Positions 34,631-42,818 of a DNA stretch of 64,000 nucleotides are shown in pieces. Each line of letters starts with the position of its first letter. Positions within the stretch are counted from its first letter, which is position 1. This stretch comes from a virus, in the IMG/VR virus record IMGVR_UViG_3300028558_000027, positions 1 to 64,000 of that record; one strand, written 5' to 3'. A program made the position numbers and the translations under genes. The notes under the pieces were generated by a model. That model searched no databases. It was not told where the DNA came from and saw only the letters and a list, made by a program, of their open reading frames with translations.

Positions 34631-34774
34631 TTACTCCTCCTCGGTGTGATGGTGGTTGCAAGACAGGCGATCGTGGATCCACGACCGGATCTTGAAGACA
34701 AGGATGTGCGCCCACGGGAAGAAGAAGGCCAGGGCGTTCAAGATGGCGTAGAGTTCGTCGGCGCAGAAGTGCAT
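34631..34774 (-). CDS. Small hydrophobic His/Glu-tailed protein, 47 aa
   Basis: A short frame starting MHFCADELYAIL with a hydrophobic middle (ILNALAFFFPWAHILVF) and a C-terminal CNHHHTEEE. It begins right after the TAA of the 98-aa gene, and its end supplies the ribosome site of the next gene, which supports real translation. Phages often carry small proteins of this style with a DEL start and a metal-binding tail; the function is unknown. Confidence 0.6.
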   Translation of the reverse strand: MHFCADELYAILNALAFFFPWAHILVFKIRSWIHDRLSCNHHHTEEE

Positions 34775-35071
34775 TTAATTATCTTGTAGCGAAACTCCCT
34801 GAGCGAGCTGCTCGCACAACCGATGGGCTTCGATGGCGTTGCTGTTGAAGCCCTGGATGTGCGAAAGCGAGGCCAGTTTGTCGGCGAAGGCCTGGACGAT
34901 GGGGTGCTTGTTGACCCAGTCTGTGCCCTTCTTCTGCTCGTGGGCATGCTCCCAAAGCTCGGAGACTACCTTCGAGAAGGAGTGGGCGACACCTGACAGG
35001 TTGCAGGCGTTCTGGACGTCGATCGCTAACTGTGCCAGCTGCTGGATGGTGCGGACGGTGTCGTTTGCCAT
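34775..35071 (-). CDS. Conserved-type phage hypothetical protein, 98 aa
   Basis: A small helical protein with LAIDVQNACNLSGVAHSFSKVV, a pattern I associate with short hypothetical proteins in many large phages. The ATG is exactly the predicted +1 of a host-like promoter, so the message appears leaderless. Its C-terminal GVSLQDN is written in a motif A copy serving the next gene. Confidence 0.75.
   Translation of the reverse strand: MANDTVRTIQQLAQLAIDVQNACNLSGVAHSFSKVVSELWEHAHEQKKGTDWVNKHPIVQAFADKLASLSHIQGFNSNAIEAHRLCEQLAQGVSLQDN
34784..34796 (-). promoter_or_regulatory. Motif A promoter inside the 98-aa gene
   Basis: AGTTTCGCTACAA on the minus strand. The predicted +1 is two bases before the ATG of the 47-aa gene. 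Confidence 0.55.
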
Positions 35072-35077
35072 GGAATG

Positions 35078-35107
35078 ATACTATCAAAAATGTAAAAGAG
35101 TCGTCAA
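35078..35107 (-). promoter_or_regulatory. Host-type sigma-70 promoter (early) for the 98-aa gene
   Basis: TTGACG (35102-35107), an 18-base spacer ending in TG at the -14/-15 side, and TAGTAT (35078-35083) on the minus strand. Six bases separate the -10 from the ATG. The -35 box nearly touches the divergent motif B promoter. Confidence 0.7.
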
Positions 35108-35108
35108 G

Positions 35109-35117
35109 CGCAATCTT
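35109..35117 (+). promoter_or_regulatory. Motif B promoter for the protease/GGDEF polyprotein
   Basis: Exact CGCAATCTT. The predicted +1 is 35123, the first base of the GTG start. Confidence 0.6.
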
Positions 35118-35122
35118 AAGGC

Positions 35123-38100
35123 GTGTCTTCTACAGGAATGCTGCTGGACGGAATTTTTGCGTCAGAAGCCTGCGATACGTCTGGTGAGCGAATCATCATC
35201 AAAGGTCTTGATATCACTGAGCTTGAGGAAGGTCGCGGAATCGCGAACTACGAGCACAAGGGTGAAGACAAAGGCAATGGTGAGGAGATTGTCGGCCGAA
35301 TCGTCTACGCCAAGAAAATATTCGGTGAAGACGACTGTGAGACCGAACGCCAGTTGGACTGCTGGAAGAAAACCAAGCTCCCTCTGCTCTATGGCGTGGT
35401 GCGTCTCTACGACGGTGCCGGTCACGAAGGAGCCAAGGCTTTGGCCGCCGCGATCCGCGACCACGTGGCCAACGACGAGAAAATCCTGCTCCGCTACTCG
35501 ATTGAGGGCAGCACGCTGAACAAAGAAGGCAACGAGCTGCGTGAGTGCGTGGCTCGTCGAGTGGCTCTGACCTGGAAGCCCTGCAATCGGAGCTGCGATA
35601 CCGGTCTTTTGGAGGACCCCAACGCACCTGAGGGTTTCGAAAAGCAGCACGTCACCCGAGACCCTTTGTCTTTCCTCGATTCGAAAAAGTCGGAGTTCGA
35701 AGATCCGCTCTACGCCCGTCTGGGCGGGTCTGTGACGACTGAAGGAAATCCGATTCTGGATGGAACCGACCTCGCTAAGGCTTATACGGCCGGCAGCACT
35801 GCGTCTGCACCCGGGTCATTGGTTGGAACTGCAGCTCTACAGCGCGAAGACAGTGGTCTGAAGAAGAAAAAGGCGGCTGCCCTAGCTGCGATCCGCGATT
35901 ACTCGGGGCTGTTCGATCGCGACAAATTCAAGACGTTCGCAAAAATGCGGATGCCCGAGGCTTCTGACGAGTTCTTGGATCACTTCGCGAATCTTGCCGA
36001 GGACTACCACGTCAAGCGCAAGCAGTTGGCGAAGAAGGAAAGTCCGACTGTTGCGCCGAAGGCCAAGGTAAAGAAGCCGGCAGCGAAGACGCCTGCTAAA
36101 GCTGCCTCCAAGCCGGCAAAAGCTGCTCCACCGAAGGAAAAGCAGACTGTCATCGCCGGCACCGAGCCCTCTGAGAAGGCGACGATCCGTGGAGTTCCGA
36201 TCGAGCCGAACCCGACCGTCAAGAACCCTGTGTTCGACGAGGACAAGGGGATTCTGCACACGTCGTTTGGGTCCTTCCCTCTGCATAGGCCAGAAGCCGA
36301 GCACTTCAACAAGATCCTTTCGGACCCGAAGGTTGAACAGGTCCACAACCAGGCGATGGCCGGTTGGGTGAAGGTTCACAAACTCCTCAAGGAAGGTCGC
36401 CTTCCTCCTGAGGTCGTGATGCATGCAGCGTTGTTCGCTAATTTGAGCCCAAATACGCCCGTTCCGATGCAGGAGCTGATGTATGGGCACCTTGTCGATT
36501 CCATGCGCCACACTGGAGCGGACGCGCGGGAGCCTGGGTTCTCCGACAAGACCAAAGCCGATTGGGTTAGTCGAGACGGCGGTAAGAGCTATCCGGAGAA
36601 CACGCGCGAGTTCTTCACCAACCATCCCGGTATTCACTTGAAGAACGCTAGTAAGCTCACCGGTAGGTCGGCCGGCGAAGTGGGCGGGTTCATGTTGGCA
36701 AACAACAAAATGACCAACATGGATCATTATCACGAAAACCACCACCACTTGATGGAGTTGGTCAACAGGAACCGCGAGAACGTGCGGGCGTCTGCCAACG
36801 AGCTGATGCAGCACAAATACAAGGCTGCACTCTGGGACAATCGTCGCCAGACAGCGATTTCGAAGGACAAGCCAGATATCGGCCCATACGCTGGTCCCGC
36901 GGTCCCTGGCCTCGCTCCTAAGACGACCCGCTACATGATGGGTATGATCGGTGGCGGCAACGTGTTCGTTCCCGATACGCACATGGTTCGTCACCTAGCC
37001 GGCCTAGAGCAGGGCAAAGATCCTCAGACCAATGACGACGTCAAGAACCTGATGTGGGACGAGAGAAACAGCCACATTCTCGACGGCATCGATCGCTGGT
37101 ACGCGAAGAATCATCCGGCGGTTCAGCACATGCTGCAGCATCCGACCTGGGGTAAGCATTTCGAGAAGCCCGAGGATGCGATTTTCCCGGCCTTCTGGAA
37201 GCACTGGATCGGCATCGCTCCTGACGAGCGATCGCGTGGGATGAGAAACACCAACGCAACAGAGGGCACGACTCACGAACCCTTCTGGAATGCGATTGAT
37301 CCGTTCGTTGAGGGTGAAATCAACAAAGCGGAGGTCGATGAGACCCTGCCTCAGCGTACAGCGCGAATCCACGCTCAGTACATCCGTGACTACGGTGAAG
37401 TGCCGGCGTCGATGTTGTATCACGCCTACTTGCTTCCCCACCTGCTGGATGCCGCGGAACAGAGGGCCAAGCGCGGCTCCACGTTGACCTTCATGGCGAA
37501 GTCGGACGCGCTCGACATCTCGTTGAGGAAGGCGATCGCCGAGTTCGAGAGTCATCCGACGTTGTTGGAGCCCGAGATGCCGTCGGTCCACAAGGTCCAT
37601 ATGAAGATCAAGGGCCAGCACCACCCCGCTGGGCGTTACATGATCATCGGAAACAATCTCCGTCACTTGGAGGACTACCACGGGTTGATGGACAAGTTCT
37701 TGCCCGAGGGACCGGTCACGGAGCAGACGATTTCTAGAATCCACGGTTTGAAGATGTCGCCCCACCTCTCCATCGAGGAGGACCCGATCCCAACGCAGCC
37801 GGAGCCCGACACAAACAACGCCCATCCGATCGTCCTACCCTCGGCTCCGCCCGCTCCTAGGAAGCCCTCGGTGTTTCATTACACACGTGTGGGTCACGAC
37901 CGTCCTCATACGCTGGAGGTCCAGAACGGCGCCTATACGCTCGACGGTAAGCGTATGTCTTACCCAGAAGTTCAAACTGTCGTCGCCAACGTGAGGTCAG
38001 GCGCAGGAAAGATTCGCTACAAGACTAGTGAGGTAGCTAACCAAATAAAAAAGATGGAAGACCTCTTCGAAACATACCTGGGCAAGGCGGAAGAAGAAGA

Positions 38101-38833
38101 GAACGCCATGGATTTCGCCACGATGCTGGCCCATATGCGGGCGGCAGAGGCCGCGGGCCACCTTCCCAAGGGAACTAGCGCTGCTGCAACGCGCCACGGT
38201 TACGAAGACTCCATGATCCCGGGCATGGGCAACAAGGCTGCTTGGAACGACTTTCATGCTCAGAAGAAGCCTGGCGTCTATGTCGGTCTAGACGGTACAG
38301 ATTTCTCGGCGATCAATAACTCGCATGGCCACGCTGTAGGAGATCAGGCCATCAAGGCGTTTGGGGGCGCTGTCAAGGCGGCGGCGGAAGAGGCTGCGCC
38401 GGGAGCCTACAAGAGCTTTCGTCCAGGCGGCGACGAAATCAATGTGCACCTCCCCTCACATGAACACGCAGCTCGCTTCGCGCGTGCTCTGCATCAGAGA
38501 CTGGAGGCCATGCCGGCAATCGGCGGCGTCCACAAGCTGGCAATGGGTATGGGATTTGGGACCACACCTGAAGAGGCCGACAAGGCGCTCTACAAAGCAA
38601 AGGACCAGAAGTATCTGCCTGGTCAAGATCGTATCCCACAGCGAGAGCGCAAGAGAGCGTTCCCGATCGGTCAAGCGCCCAACATGGCCCATAGCCTGGT
38701 TCCGGGACACGAAGGCGCTATTCCTTTACCAAGCGCTAATTCAGCGGCGGTTCACCAGTTGAAGACACCGGAACCGAACGGAGCTATGCCTGAGGCTCCG
38801 AAGTTGCCGCACTTGCCTGCAGCGGCTGCTTAA
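35123..38833 (+). CDS. Large virion polyprotein: protease-like, HhH-GPD-like and GGDEF-like domains
   Basis: 1236 residues. Residues 1-190 (FASEACDTSGERIIIKG, YEHKGED, LLYGVVRLYDGAGHEGAKAL, YSIEGSTL) resemble XkdF-type prohead proteases. An Ala/Lys linker follows near residues 300-345. Residues 380-740 include LAPKTTRYMMGMIGGG and VPDTHMVRHLAGL near 596-625, the pattern of HhH-GPD DNA glycosylases (GxxKTA ... DTH). Residues 1049-1170 form a GGDEF-like domain: YVGLDGTDFSAINNSHGHAVGD, RPGGDEI near 1100, then MGFGTTPEEADKALYKAKDQK. Position before the scaffold and capsid genes fits the protease role. GTG at 35123 may be leaderless; an ATG at 35138 is an alternative. Confidence 0.8.
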   Translation: MSSTGMLLDGIFASEACDTSGERIIIKGLDITELEEGRGIANYEHKGEDKGNGEEIVGRIVYAKKIFGEDDCETERQLDCWKKTKLPLLYGVVRLYDGAGHEGAKALAAAIRDHVANDEKILLRYSIEGSTLNKEGNELRECVARRVALTWKPCNRSCDTGLLEDPNAPEGFEKQHVTRDPLSFLDSKKSEFEDPLYARLGGSVTTEGNPILDGTDLAKAYTAGSTASAPGSLVGTAALQREDSGLKKKKAAALAAIRDYSGLFDRDKFKTFAKMRMPEASDEFLDHFANLAEDYHVKRKQLAKKESPTVAPKAKVKKPAAKTPAKAASKPAKAAPPKEKQTVIAGTEPSEKATIRGVPIEPNPTVKNPVFDEDKGILHTSFGSFPLHRPEAEHFNKILSDPKVEQVHNQAMAGWVKVHKLLKEGRLPPEVVMHAALFANLSPNTPVPMQELMYGHLVDSMRHTGADAREPGFSDKTKADWVSRDGGKSYPENTREFFTNHPGIHLKNASKLTGRSAGEVGGFMLANNKMTNMDHYHENHHHLMELVNRNRENVRASANELMQHKYKAALWDNRRQTAISKDKPDIGPYAGPAVPGLAPKTTRYMMGMIGGGNVFVPDTHMVRHLAGLEQGKDPQTNDDVKNLMWDERNSHILDGIDRWYAKNHPAVQHMLQHPTWGKHFEKPEDAIFPAFWKHWIGIAPDERSRGMRNTNATEGTTHEPFWNAIDPFVEGEINKAEVDETLPQRTARIHAQYIRDYGEVPASMLYHAYLLPHLLDAAEQRAKRGSTLTFMAKSDALDISLRKAIAEFESHPTLLEPEMPSVHKVHMKIKGQHHPAGRYMIIGNNLRHLEDYHGLMDKFLPEGPVTEQTISRIHGLKMSPHLSIEEDPIPTQPEPDTNNAHPIVLPSAPPAPRKPSVFHYTRVGHDRPHTLEVQNGAYTLDGKRMSYPEVQTVVANVRSGAGKIRYKTSEVANQIKKMEDLFETYLGKAEEEENAMDFATMLAHMRAAEAAGHLPKGTSAAATRHGYEDSMIPGMGNKAAWNDFHAQKKPGVYVGLDGTDFSAINNSHGHAVGDQAIKAFGGAVKAAAEEAAPGAYKSFRPGGDEINVHLPSHEHAARFARALHQRLEAMPAIGGVHKLAMGMGFGTTPEEADKALYKAKDQKYLPGQDRIPQRERKRAFPIGQAPNMAHSLVPGHEGAIPLPSANSAAVHQLKTPEPNGAMPEAPKLPHLPAAAA

Positions 38834-39143
38834 GTTTTCTACACTTAATGCATATCTTTTTGTTGCCGTAAAAGGCAACGAACAACGGCAGTAGTTCGCC
38901 GCATGTGCCAATGCACGTGCGAAGCCCGGACTCCTCGTTGCATTTGACACACACCTTGTTTGTATCAAGGCGCCTGTGACGTAGGCATTGGGCGCAGATT
39001 GTGTCGGGGAAGAGCCTCTCAAACCGAGCCTCTGAACGACACGTCTTGCACCGCGACGTTATTTGCCGTGGCCGGTCCGTGGCAAACGCCTGGTGGAAGT
39101 CGTTGGCGTCTTTGTTGTCGTTGCATTTCGAGCAGGTGGGCAC
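38784..39143 (-). CDS. Multi-zinc-ribbon protein, 119 aa
   Basis: Five Cys-x2/3-Cys pairs (CSKC, CKTC, CAQC, CVKC, CIGTC, CIKC) run through the protein, suggesting several zinc sites. The first two resemble the N-terminal finger of the HNH enzymes in this window, so it may be a homing endonuclease that lost its nuclease core. I use the GTG at 39143, two bases after the predicted +1 of a motif B-like copy. Its last 50 bases overlap the end of the polyprotein gene on the other strand. Confidence 0.6.
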   Translation of the reverse strand: MPTCSKCNDNKDANDFHQAFATDRPRQITSRCKTCRSEARFERLFPDTICAQCLRHRRLDTNKVCVKCNEESGLRTCIGTCGELLPLFVAFYGNKKICIKCRKLKQPLQASAATSEPQA

Positions 39144-39150
39144 TGAACCC

Positions 39151-39159
39151 AAGATTAGG
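39151..39159 (-). promoter_or_regulatory. Motif B-like promoter for the zinc-ribbon gene
   Basis: CCTAATCTT followed by GGGTTCA on the minus strand, very like the resolvase promoter (CGCAATCTTGGGTTTCA). The predicted leader is two bases. Confidence 0.45.
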
Positions 39160-39190
39160 GTTATTGCCCAAAAGTTGTTCCGTACTAAAT

Positions 39191-39199
39191 CGCAATCTT
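39191..39199 (+). promoter_or_regulatory. Motif B promoter for the capsid gene cluster
   Basis: Exact CGCAATCTT preceded by CTAAAT. Unlike most motif B sites it is followed by a leader of about 97 bases. Confidence 0.6.
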
Positions 39200-39218
39200 C
39201 TGAATTGCAAAGAGAACT

Positions 39219-39274
39219 GCCCCGCAAGGGGACATTGAAATGGTGAGCACCTGAGTGCTCCCGTTACGTAACGG
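39219..39274 (+). promoter_or_regulatory. Structured leader with three hairpins
   Basis: Three short stems follow one another: CCCC-GCAA-GGGG, GAGCAC-CTGA-GTGCTC and the self-complementary CCGTTACGTAACGG. None is followed by a T run, so they are not terminators. They lie in the leader of the capsid-cluster transcript and could stabilise it or be a processing site. Confidence 0.6.
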
Positions 39275-39301
39275 CACGAAACACACAGGAGATTTCAATA
39301 A

Positions 39302-39754
39302 ATGTCTACATCGTATAAAGCACTGGCCCTCAGCGCAACGCTCGCGGACGAGCTGCGCAAGCGCCTCTCGGCTACTCTGTCGGCGACCCTCGTTGAGGGG
39401 TTCGACACCAATGGTAATCCGACGATCGCGATCGGCACCGGCAGCCCCGGCGCCAAGAACGCGTTCATCCGCACGCAGCCGATTTCGTGGCCGCTGGCGA
39501 AGGACATCGTTGGCAACACCTCGCAGGTGTATGCCCCGAGCGTCATTCAGCTCGCAACCGAGACGGATTCCGGCTCGGACATCCTGACTCCCGTCGAGCT
39601 GCTTGCGATCCTTAGCGCGATCCAGCTGAAGGGCGCGAAGATCGAGTGGTACCAGTCGACCAACGGCACCGCCCCGGTCGTCGCCACCATCACCGGCACC
39701 CCGGTCGCGACGTTCGACGCCGACCTCTACTGGAACATGCAGGCGTCGTCGTAA
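39302..39754 (+). CDS. Putative capsid-associated protein, 150 aa
   Basis: A small protein rich in Thr, Ala and Ser with a helical start and a beta-rich C-terminal half (VVATITGTPVATFDADLYW). A good ribosome site (ACAGGAGA) precedes the ATG. It is the first gene after the structured leader and stands before the scaffold and capsid genes, so a head-decoration role is possible. No family recognised. Confidence 0.6.
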   Translation: MSTSYKALALSATLADELRKRLSATLSATLVEGFDTNGNPTIAIGTGSPGAKNAFIRTQPISWPLAKDIVGNTSQVYAPSVIQLATETDSGSDILTPVELLAILSAIQLKGAKIEWYQSTNGTAPVVATITGTPVATFDADLYWNMQASS

Positions 39755-39790
39755 TCGACCCCTCAAAGGTCGAGAAGAAAGGACGCAGTC

Positions 39791-40681
39791 ATGAAGAAAA
39801 CCTACAAAGACAGTGAGCTTCAGGATCTCCTGAAGGCTGTTGAGACCGGCATTGCCGATCTCGTGAAGACCGAGCAAGAAGCTCTGGCAAAGGCCAACCC
39901 CGGCGAGGAAACGTCGGATGAGGCTCCTGCAGACGATTCGGCAACGTCCGATGCTCCTGCAGACGGTGGCGATTCCGAGAGCGCTCCTCCGGCTTCGGAT
40001 GGTCCTCCGGCTGCTGCTGCCTCGGCGCCCCCGGCGACCGATGCTCCTGCAGCAGCACCTCCGGCTGACGCAGCGGCGTCGGCGGACCCGGCTGCTGACC
40101 AAAGCGCGGATCCCGCTGCTTTGCAGGCTGAGTACGCTCAGCTTCCTCCCGAGGACCTGAAGGCTCACTACATCGCGTGCAAGGCAGCTCTGTTTGCTGT
40201 CATGGGCGCGGGCGCCGGTGACCCTGGCATGGACCCCGGCATGGATGCAGGGGCACCCCCGGCACCTGCTGCAGCTCCTCCGGCACCCCCGGCTGCTTCT
40301 CCCTCGGCTCCTCCCACCCTCAAGGGCGAGAAGAGCGCAGAGATCGGTCCTCCGAACGGTGAGAACCCCCTGAACAAGGCTCAGGCCGAAATCGTCGTGC
40401 TCAAGGAGCAGGTCGAGAAGGCAAACAAAGGGATGAGCGATCTGATGACCGTTGTTGAGACGGTTCTTGGGAAGCCCCGTCGCAAGGCAATTACCGGTCT
40501 CGGTGCTGCCGTTGCAAAGAGTGAGCAGAAGACGGTTCTCACGCGAGAGCAGGTCAAGGCGAAGCTGAAGACGCTCGTGTCGTCCAAGCCGCTCAATAAA
40601 TCGGACCGCGAACTCGTTTGCAGATTCGACCTCGGAACAGTCAGCGTTGAGCAGGTTGCCCACTTGCTCACGGATAAGTAA
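39791..40681 (+). CDS. Putative scaffolding protein
   Basis: 296 residues. The centre (about 40-180) is low-complexity Ala/Pro/Asp, flanked by a helical N-terminus and a C-terminal coiled coil (NKAQAEIVVLKEQVEKANKG). VAKSEQKTVL near residue 240 and LVKTEQEAL near residue 23 match the recurring KSE-type motif. Position immediately before the major capsid gene and the composition suggest an assembly core that is digested during maturation. Confidence 0.65.
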   Translation: MKKTYKDSELQDLLKAVETGIADLVKTEQEALAKANPGEETSDEAPADDSATSDAPADGGDSESAPPASDGPPAAAASAPPATDAPAAAPPADAAASADPAADQSADPAALQAEYAQLPPEDLKAHYIACKAALFAVMGAGAGDPGMDPGMDAGAPPAPAAAPPAPPAASPSAPPTLKGEKSAEIGPPNGENPLNKAQAEIVVLKEQVEKANKGMSDLMTVVETVLGKPRRKAITGLGAAVAKSEQKTVLTREQVKAKLKTLVSSKPLNKSDRELVCRFDLGTVSVEQVAHLLTDK

Positions 40682-40744
40682 CTCGGGCAACCAACGGTTT
40701 CGGCAATTTCAGTAACGAAGAAAAGAACTTAGGAGAATTTACCA

Positions 40745-42166
40745 ATGAACGACGCACTCGAACGAATCAATGACCTGATCAAGGCGATGGAAGGTGGCTC
40801 GTATAACGCAGCCCCCGGCCAGCTGGTTCAGGGTGGGGCCCTTCAAACAGAGGACCTGAGCAACACGATGCACACTGTGACCTTCTCGGAAGAGCACATC
40901 AAGCTGCAGAAGATGCTCAAGGTCGAGACCTGCAAGTCGACTCTCGCGCAGTTCGACCGCCAGCTCAGCTACGGTGAGTTTGGTGGTTCGGCTCAGCTGG
41001 AGGGGCATATCGGTCAGGAAGAGACCTCGGACTTCGTCCGTGTGGTCGTTCCGATGTGCTTCTACTCGCACGTTCGTCGGGTGACGATCGTTGCGAACCT
41101 GGTGGACACCGTCGACGGCGTGAAGGCCGAAGAGCGGGCTGCCTCGGACGCGGCGCTCAAGCTCGCTGGCGACATCGAGTTCGACTGCTTCCGCGGTCTC
41201 TCGGACTTCAGCAACGCTGGCGTGTTCGATGGTAACCCGAACACCACCCCTGCGCTGCCGAACATGCACGGTCTGGGCCTCCAGATCCGTCAGTCGGACA
41301 CGCAGTACCAGGCGAAGGACCTCATGTTCTCCGAGTTCGGCTCGGACGACACGGTCGTTCTCTCGGCTGGTGGCAACCTGGCCCAGGAGATGCTGGAGGA
41401 CGCAGCCCTTCGCAGCTCGCTGAACTTCGGTTCGGCGGACCGCCTCATTGTCGACCCGACTGTCAAGTCGGCGTACAACAAGCTGGCTTACGGCAAGGAG
41501 CGCATCATCCTGGCCGGCAGCCCGCAGGAGTCGACCGGCGCGGACCTGCGTAAGCAGTTCGTGTCGACCGGCACCGTGACGGTGGAGTCGAGCCAGTTCC
41601 TCCGTGGCAAGAGCAAAGCCGCTCGCGCCCGCAGCAACGGCCCCCTGGCCCCGACGTCGATCGCGACTTCGGTCCCCAACACGTCGACAACCGACGCAGC
41701 GGCACCGACGGCGTTCCTCGCCAATCAGGTCTACATCTACGCGGTGACGACCTGCAACGAGGTCGGCGAGAGCCCGAAGACGAACACCTACTCGGTGACC
41801 ATCGCGACGTCTGCCGACAAGGTGGCTCTGACCATCACCCACGCAGCGACGACCAACCGCTACTTCAATGTTTACCGCACGGCTCCTGGTGGCGCTGCGG
41901 GTACCGAGAAGTTCATCGGTCGCGTCAAAGCGTCGACTCCCGGTTCGGGCACCACGGTGTTCACCGACCTCGGCAACAAGTTGCCGGGCTTCGTCACCGG
42001 CTACCTCCTGGACAAGGGCGAGAACCTGGCGCTCAAGGAGCTGGCTCCGTACAGCCGCCTGAAGCTGGCGGTCACCGAGCTGTCGCAGCCCGAAGCTTTC
42101 TACAGGTTTGTCAGCCTCGCGGTCAAGGAGCCGCGCAAGCTGGTCCTCGTCGACAACCTGATCTAA
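40745..42166 (+). CDS. Major capsid protein with Ig/FnIII-like insertion
   Basis: 473 residues. The order scaffold, capsid, terminator, the strong ribosome site (TTAGGAGA) and the high codon bias point to the most expressed head gene. Residues about 320-400 (YIYAVTTCNEVGESPKTNTYSVTI, YFNVYRTAPGG, KFIGRV) look like an Ig or fibronectin III-type domain inserted before the last capsid segment, likely exposed on the capsid surface. The final KEPRKLVLVDNLI resembles the C-terminus of phage capsid subunits. An efficient terminator follows. Confidence 0.8.
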   Translation: MNDALERINDLIKAMEGGSYNAAPGQLVQGGALQTEDLSNTMHTVTFSEEHIKLQKMLKVETCKSTLAQFDRQLSYGEFGGSAQLEGHIGQEETSDFVRVVVPMCFYSHVRRVTIVANLVDTVDGVKAEERAASDAALKLAGDIEFDCFRGLSDFSNAGVFDGNPNTTPALPNMHGLGLQIRQSDTQYQAKDLMFSEFGSDDTVVLSAGGNLAQEMLEDAALRSSLNFGSADRLIVDPTVKSAYNKLAYGKERIILAGSPQESTGADLRKQFVSTGTVTVESSQFLRGKSKAARARSNGPLAPTSIATSVPNTSTTDAAAPTAFLANQVYIYAVTTCNEVGESPKTNTYSVTIATSADKVALTITHAATTNRYFNVYRTAPGGAAGTEKFIGRVKASTPGSGTTVFTDLGNKLPGFVTGYLLDKGENLALKELAPYSRLKLAVTELSQPEAFYRFVSLAVKEPRKLVLVDNLI

Positions 42167-42191
42167 GCATCAGCGGTTAGATAGTATCAAA

Positions 42192-42236
42192 AACAGCCCA
42201 CCCTGACTTCGGTCTCGGTGGGCTGTTTGCGTTTTT
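42192..42236 (+). terminator. Terminator after the major capsid gene
   Basis: An 11-bp stem AACAGCCCACC/GGTGGGCTGTT with a 14-base loop, followed by TTGCGTTTTT. The final T run is also the start of a motif A-like promoter, so termination and re-initiation overlap. Confidence 0.85.
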
Positions 42237-42245
42237 CGCTACATA
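42233..42245 (+). promoter_or_regulatory. Motif A variant promoter for the HNH gene
   Basis: TTTTCGCTACATA (one change from GTTTCGCTAC). The predicted +1 is 42252, the G of the GTG start. Confidence 0.55.
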
Positions 42246-42251
42246 AATATC

Positions 42252-42818
42252 GTGAAGACCTGTTCAAAGTGTGAGACTCCCAAAGAAGTAGGTGAATTTA
42301 ACAAGCGGGCCGCTAGTCCCGATGGGCGTCAACCAATATGTAGGCAATGTCAGAGAGCAAAAGATACGGTCTACTCACGAGATAATAGTGAAAAGAAGTC
42401 GGCGCGTGCCACTGCTTGGATTAAGGAAAATCCCGAGCGCTTTCGCGCCACCCGCAAGGCATATCAGAAAAGGAAGACGCAGACGGACCCGAACTATCGT
42501 CTAGCTAGGCTCCTTCGTTCCCGCCTATACAACGCACTGCAGGGTAGATTCAAAGCCGGCTCCGCTGTTGACTCACTTGGCTGCACTGTCCCCGAGCTTC
42601 GGGACCATCTTGAGAAACAATTCCAGCCCGGCATGACCTGGGAGAACTATGGCAAGTGGCACATCGACCACGCCAAGGCGTTGGTCACGTTCGATCTAAC
42701 GGATGCTGGCCAATTCGCCCAAGCCTGCCACTACACCAACCTGCGCCCGCTGTGGGCCACAGAAAACATCGTCCTGGGAGGAAAGCTGCGGCATTTCAAA
42801 CGAGTTGTCCCGTCCTAA
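42252..42818 (+). CDS. HNH endonuclease with N-terminal zinc finger
   Basis: 188 residues. The N-terminus has CSKC and CRQC, then a basic helical part, and the C-terminal nuclease shows WHIDHAKAL and NLRPLWATENI, an HNH pattern different from the endonuclease VII-type pair. It separates the major capsid gene from the head-fibre gene. It is more AT-rich than both and has its own promoter, so it is a free-standing homing element. The GTG start is predicted to be leaderless. Confidence 0.83.
   Translation: MKTCSKCETPKEVGEFNKRAASPDGRQPICRQCQRAKDTVYSRDNSEKKSARATAWIKENPERFRATRKAYQKRKTQTDPNYRLARLLRSRLYNALQGRFKAGSAVDSLGCTVPELRDHLEKQFQPGMTWENYGKWHIDHAKALVTFDLTDAGQFAQACHYTNLRPLWATENIVLGGKLRHFKRVVPS

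Noticed and set aside
39185-40690. Long 501-aa open frame on the minus strand
   Set aside because: It is the antisense of the Ala/Pro-rich scaffold gene; the product is extremely Arg-rich, has no ribosome site and no motif. Similar long antisense frames at 27198-28679, 40739-41842 and 5442-6428 were dropped for the same reason.
40700-40712. CGGCAATTTC as a motif B promoter for the major capsid gene
   Set aside because: It differs at several positions from CGCAATCTT and the gene is already served by the motif B transcript from 39191.
42180-42189. GATAGTATC palindrome as a repressor operator or minus-strand promoter
   Set aside because: Similar GATAnTATC or GATAC words occur at the early -10 boxes (35078, 51219, 56013), but most of this is explained by the -10 sequence itself; the copy at 42180 has no fitting -35 and points into the capsid gene. 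Kept only as a weak suspicion.
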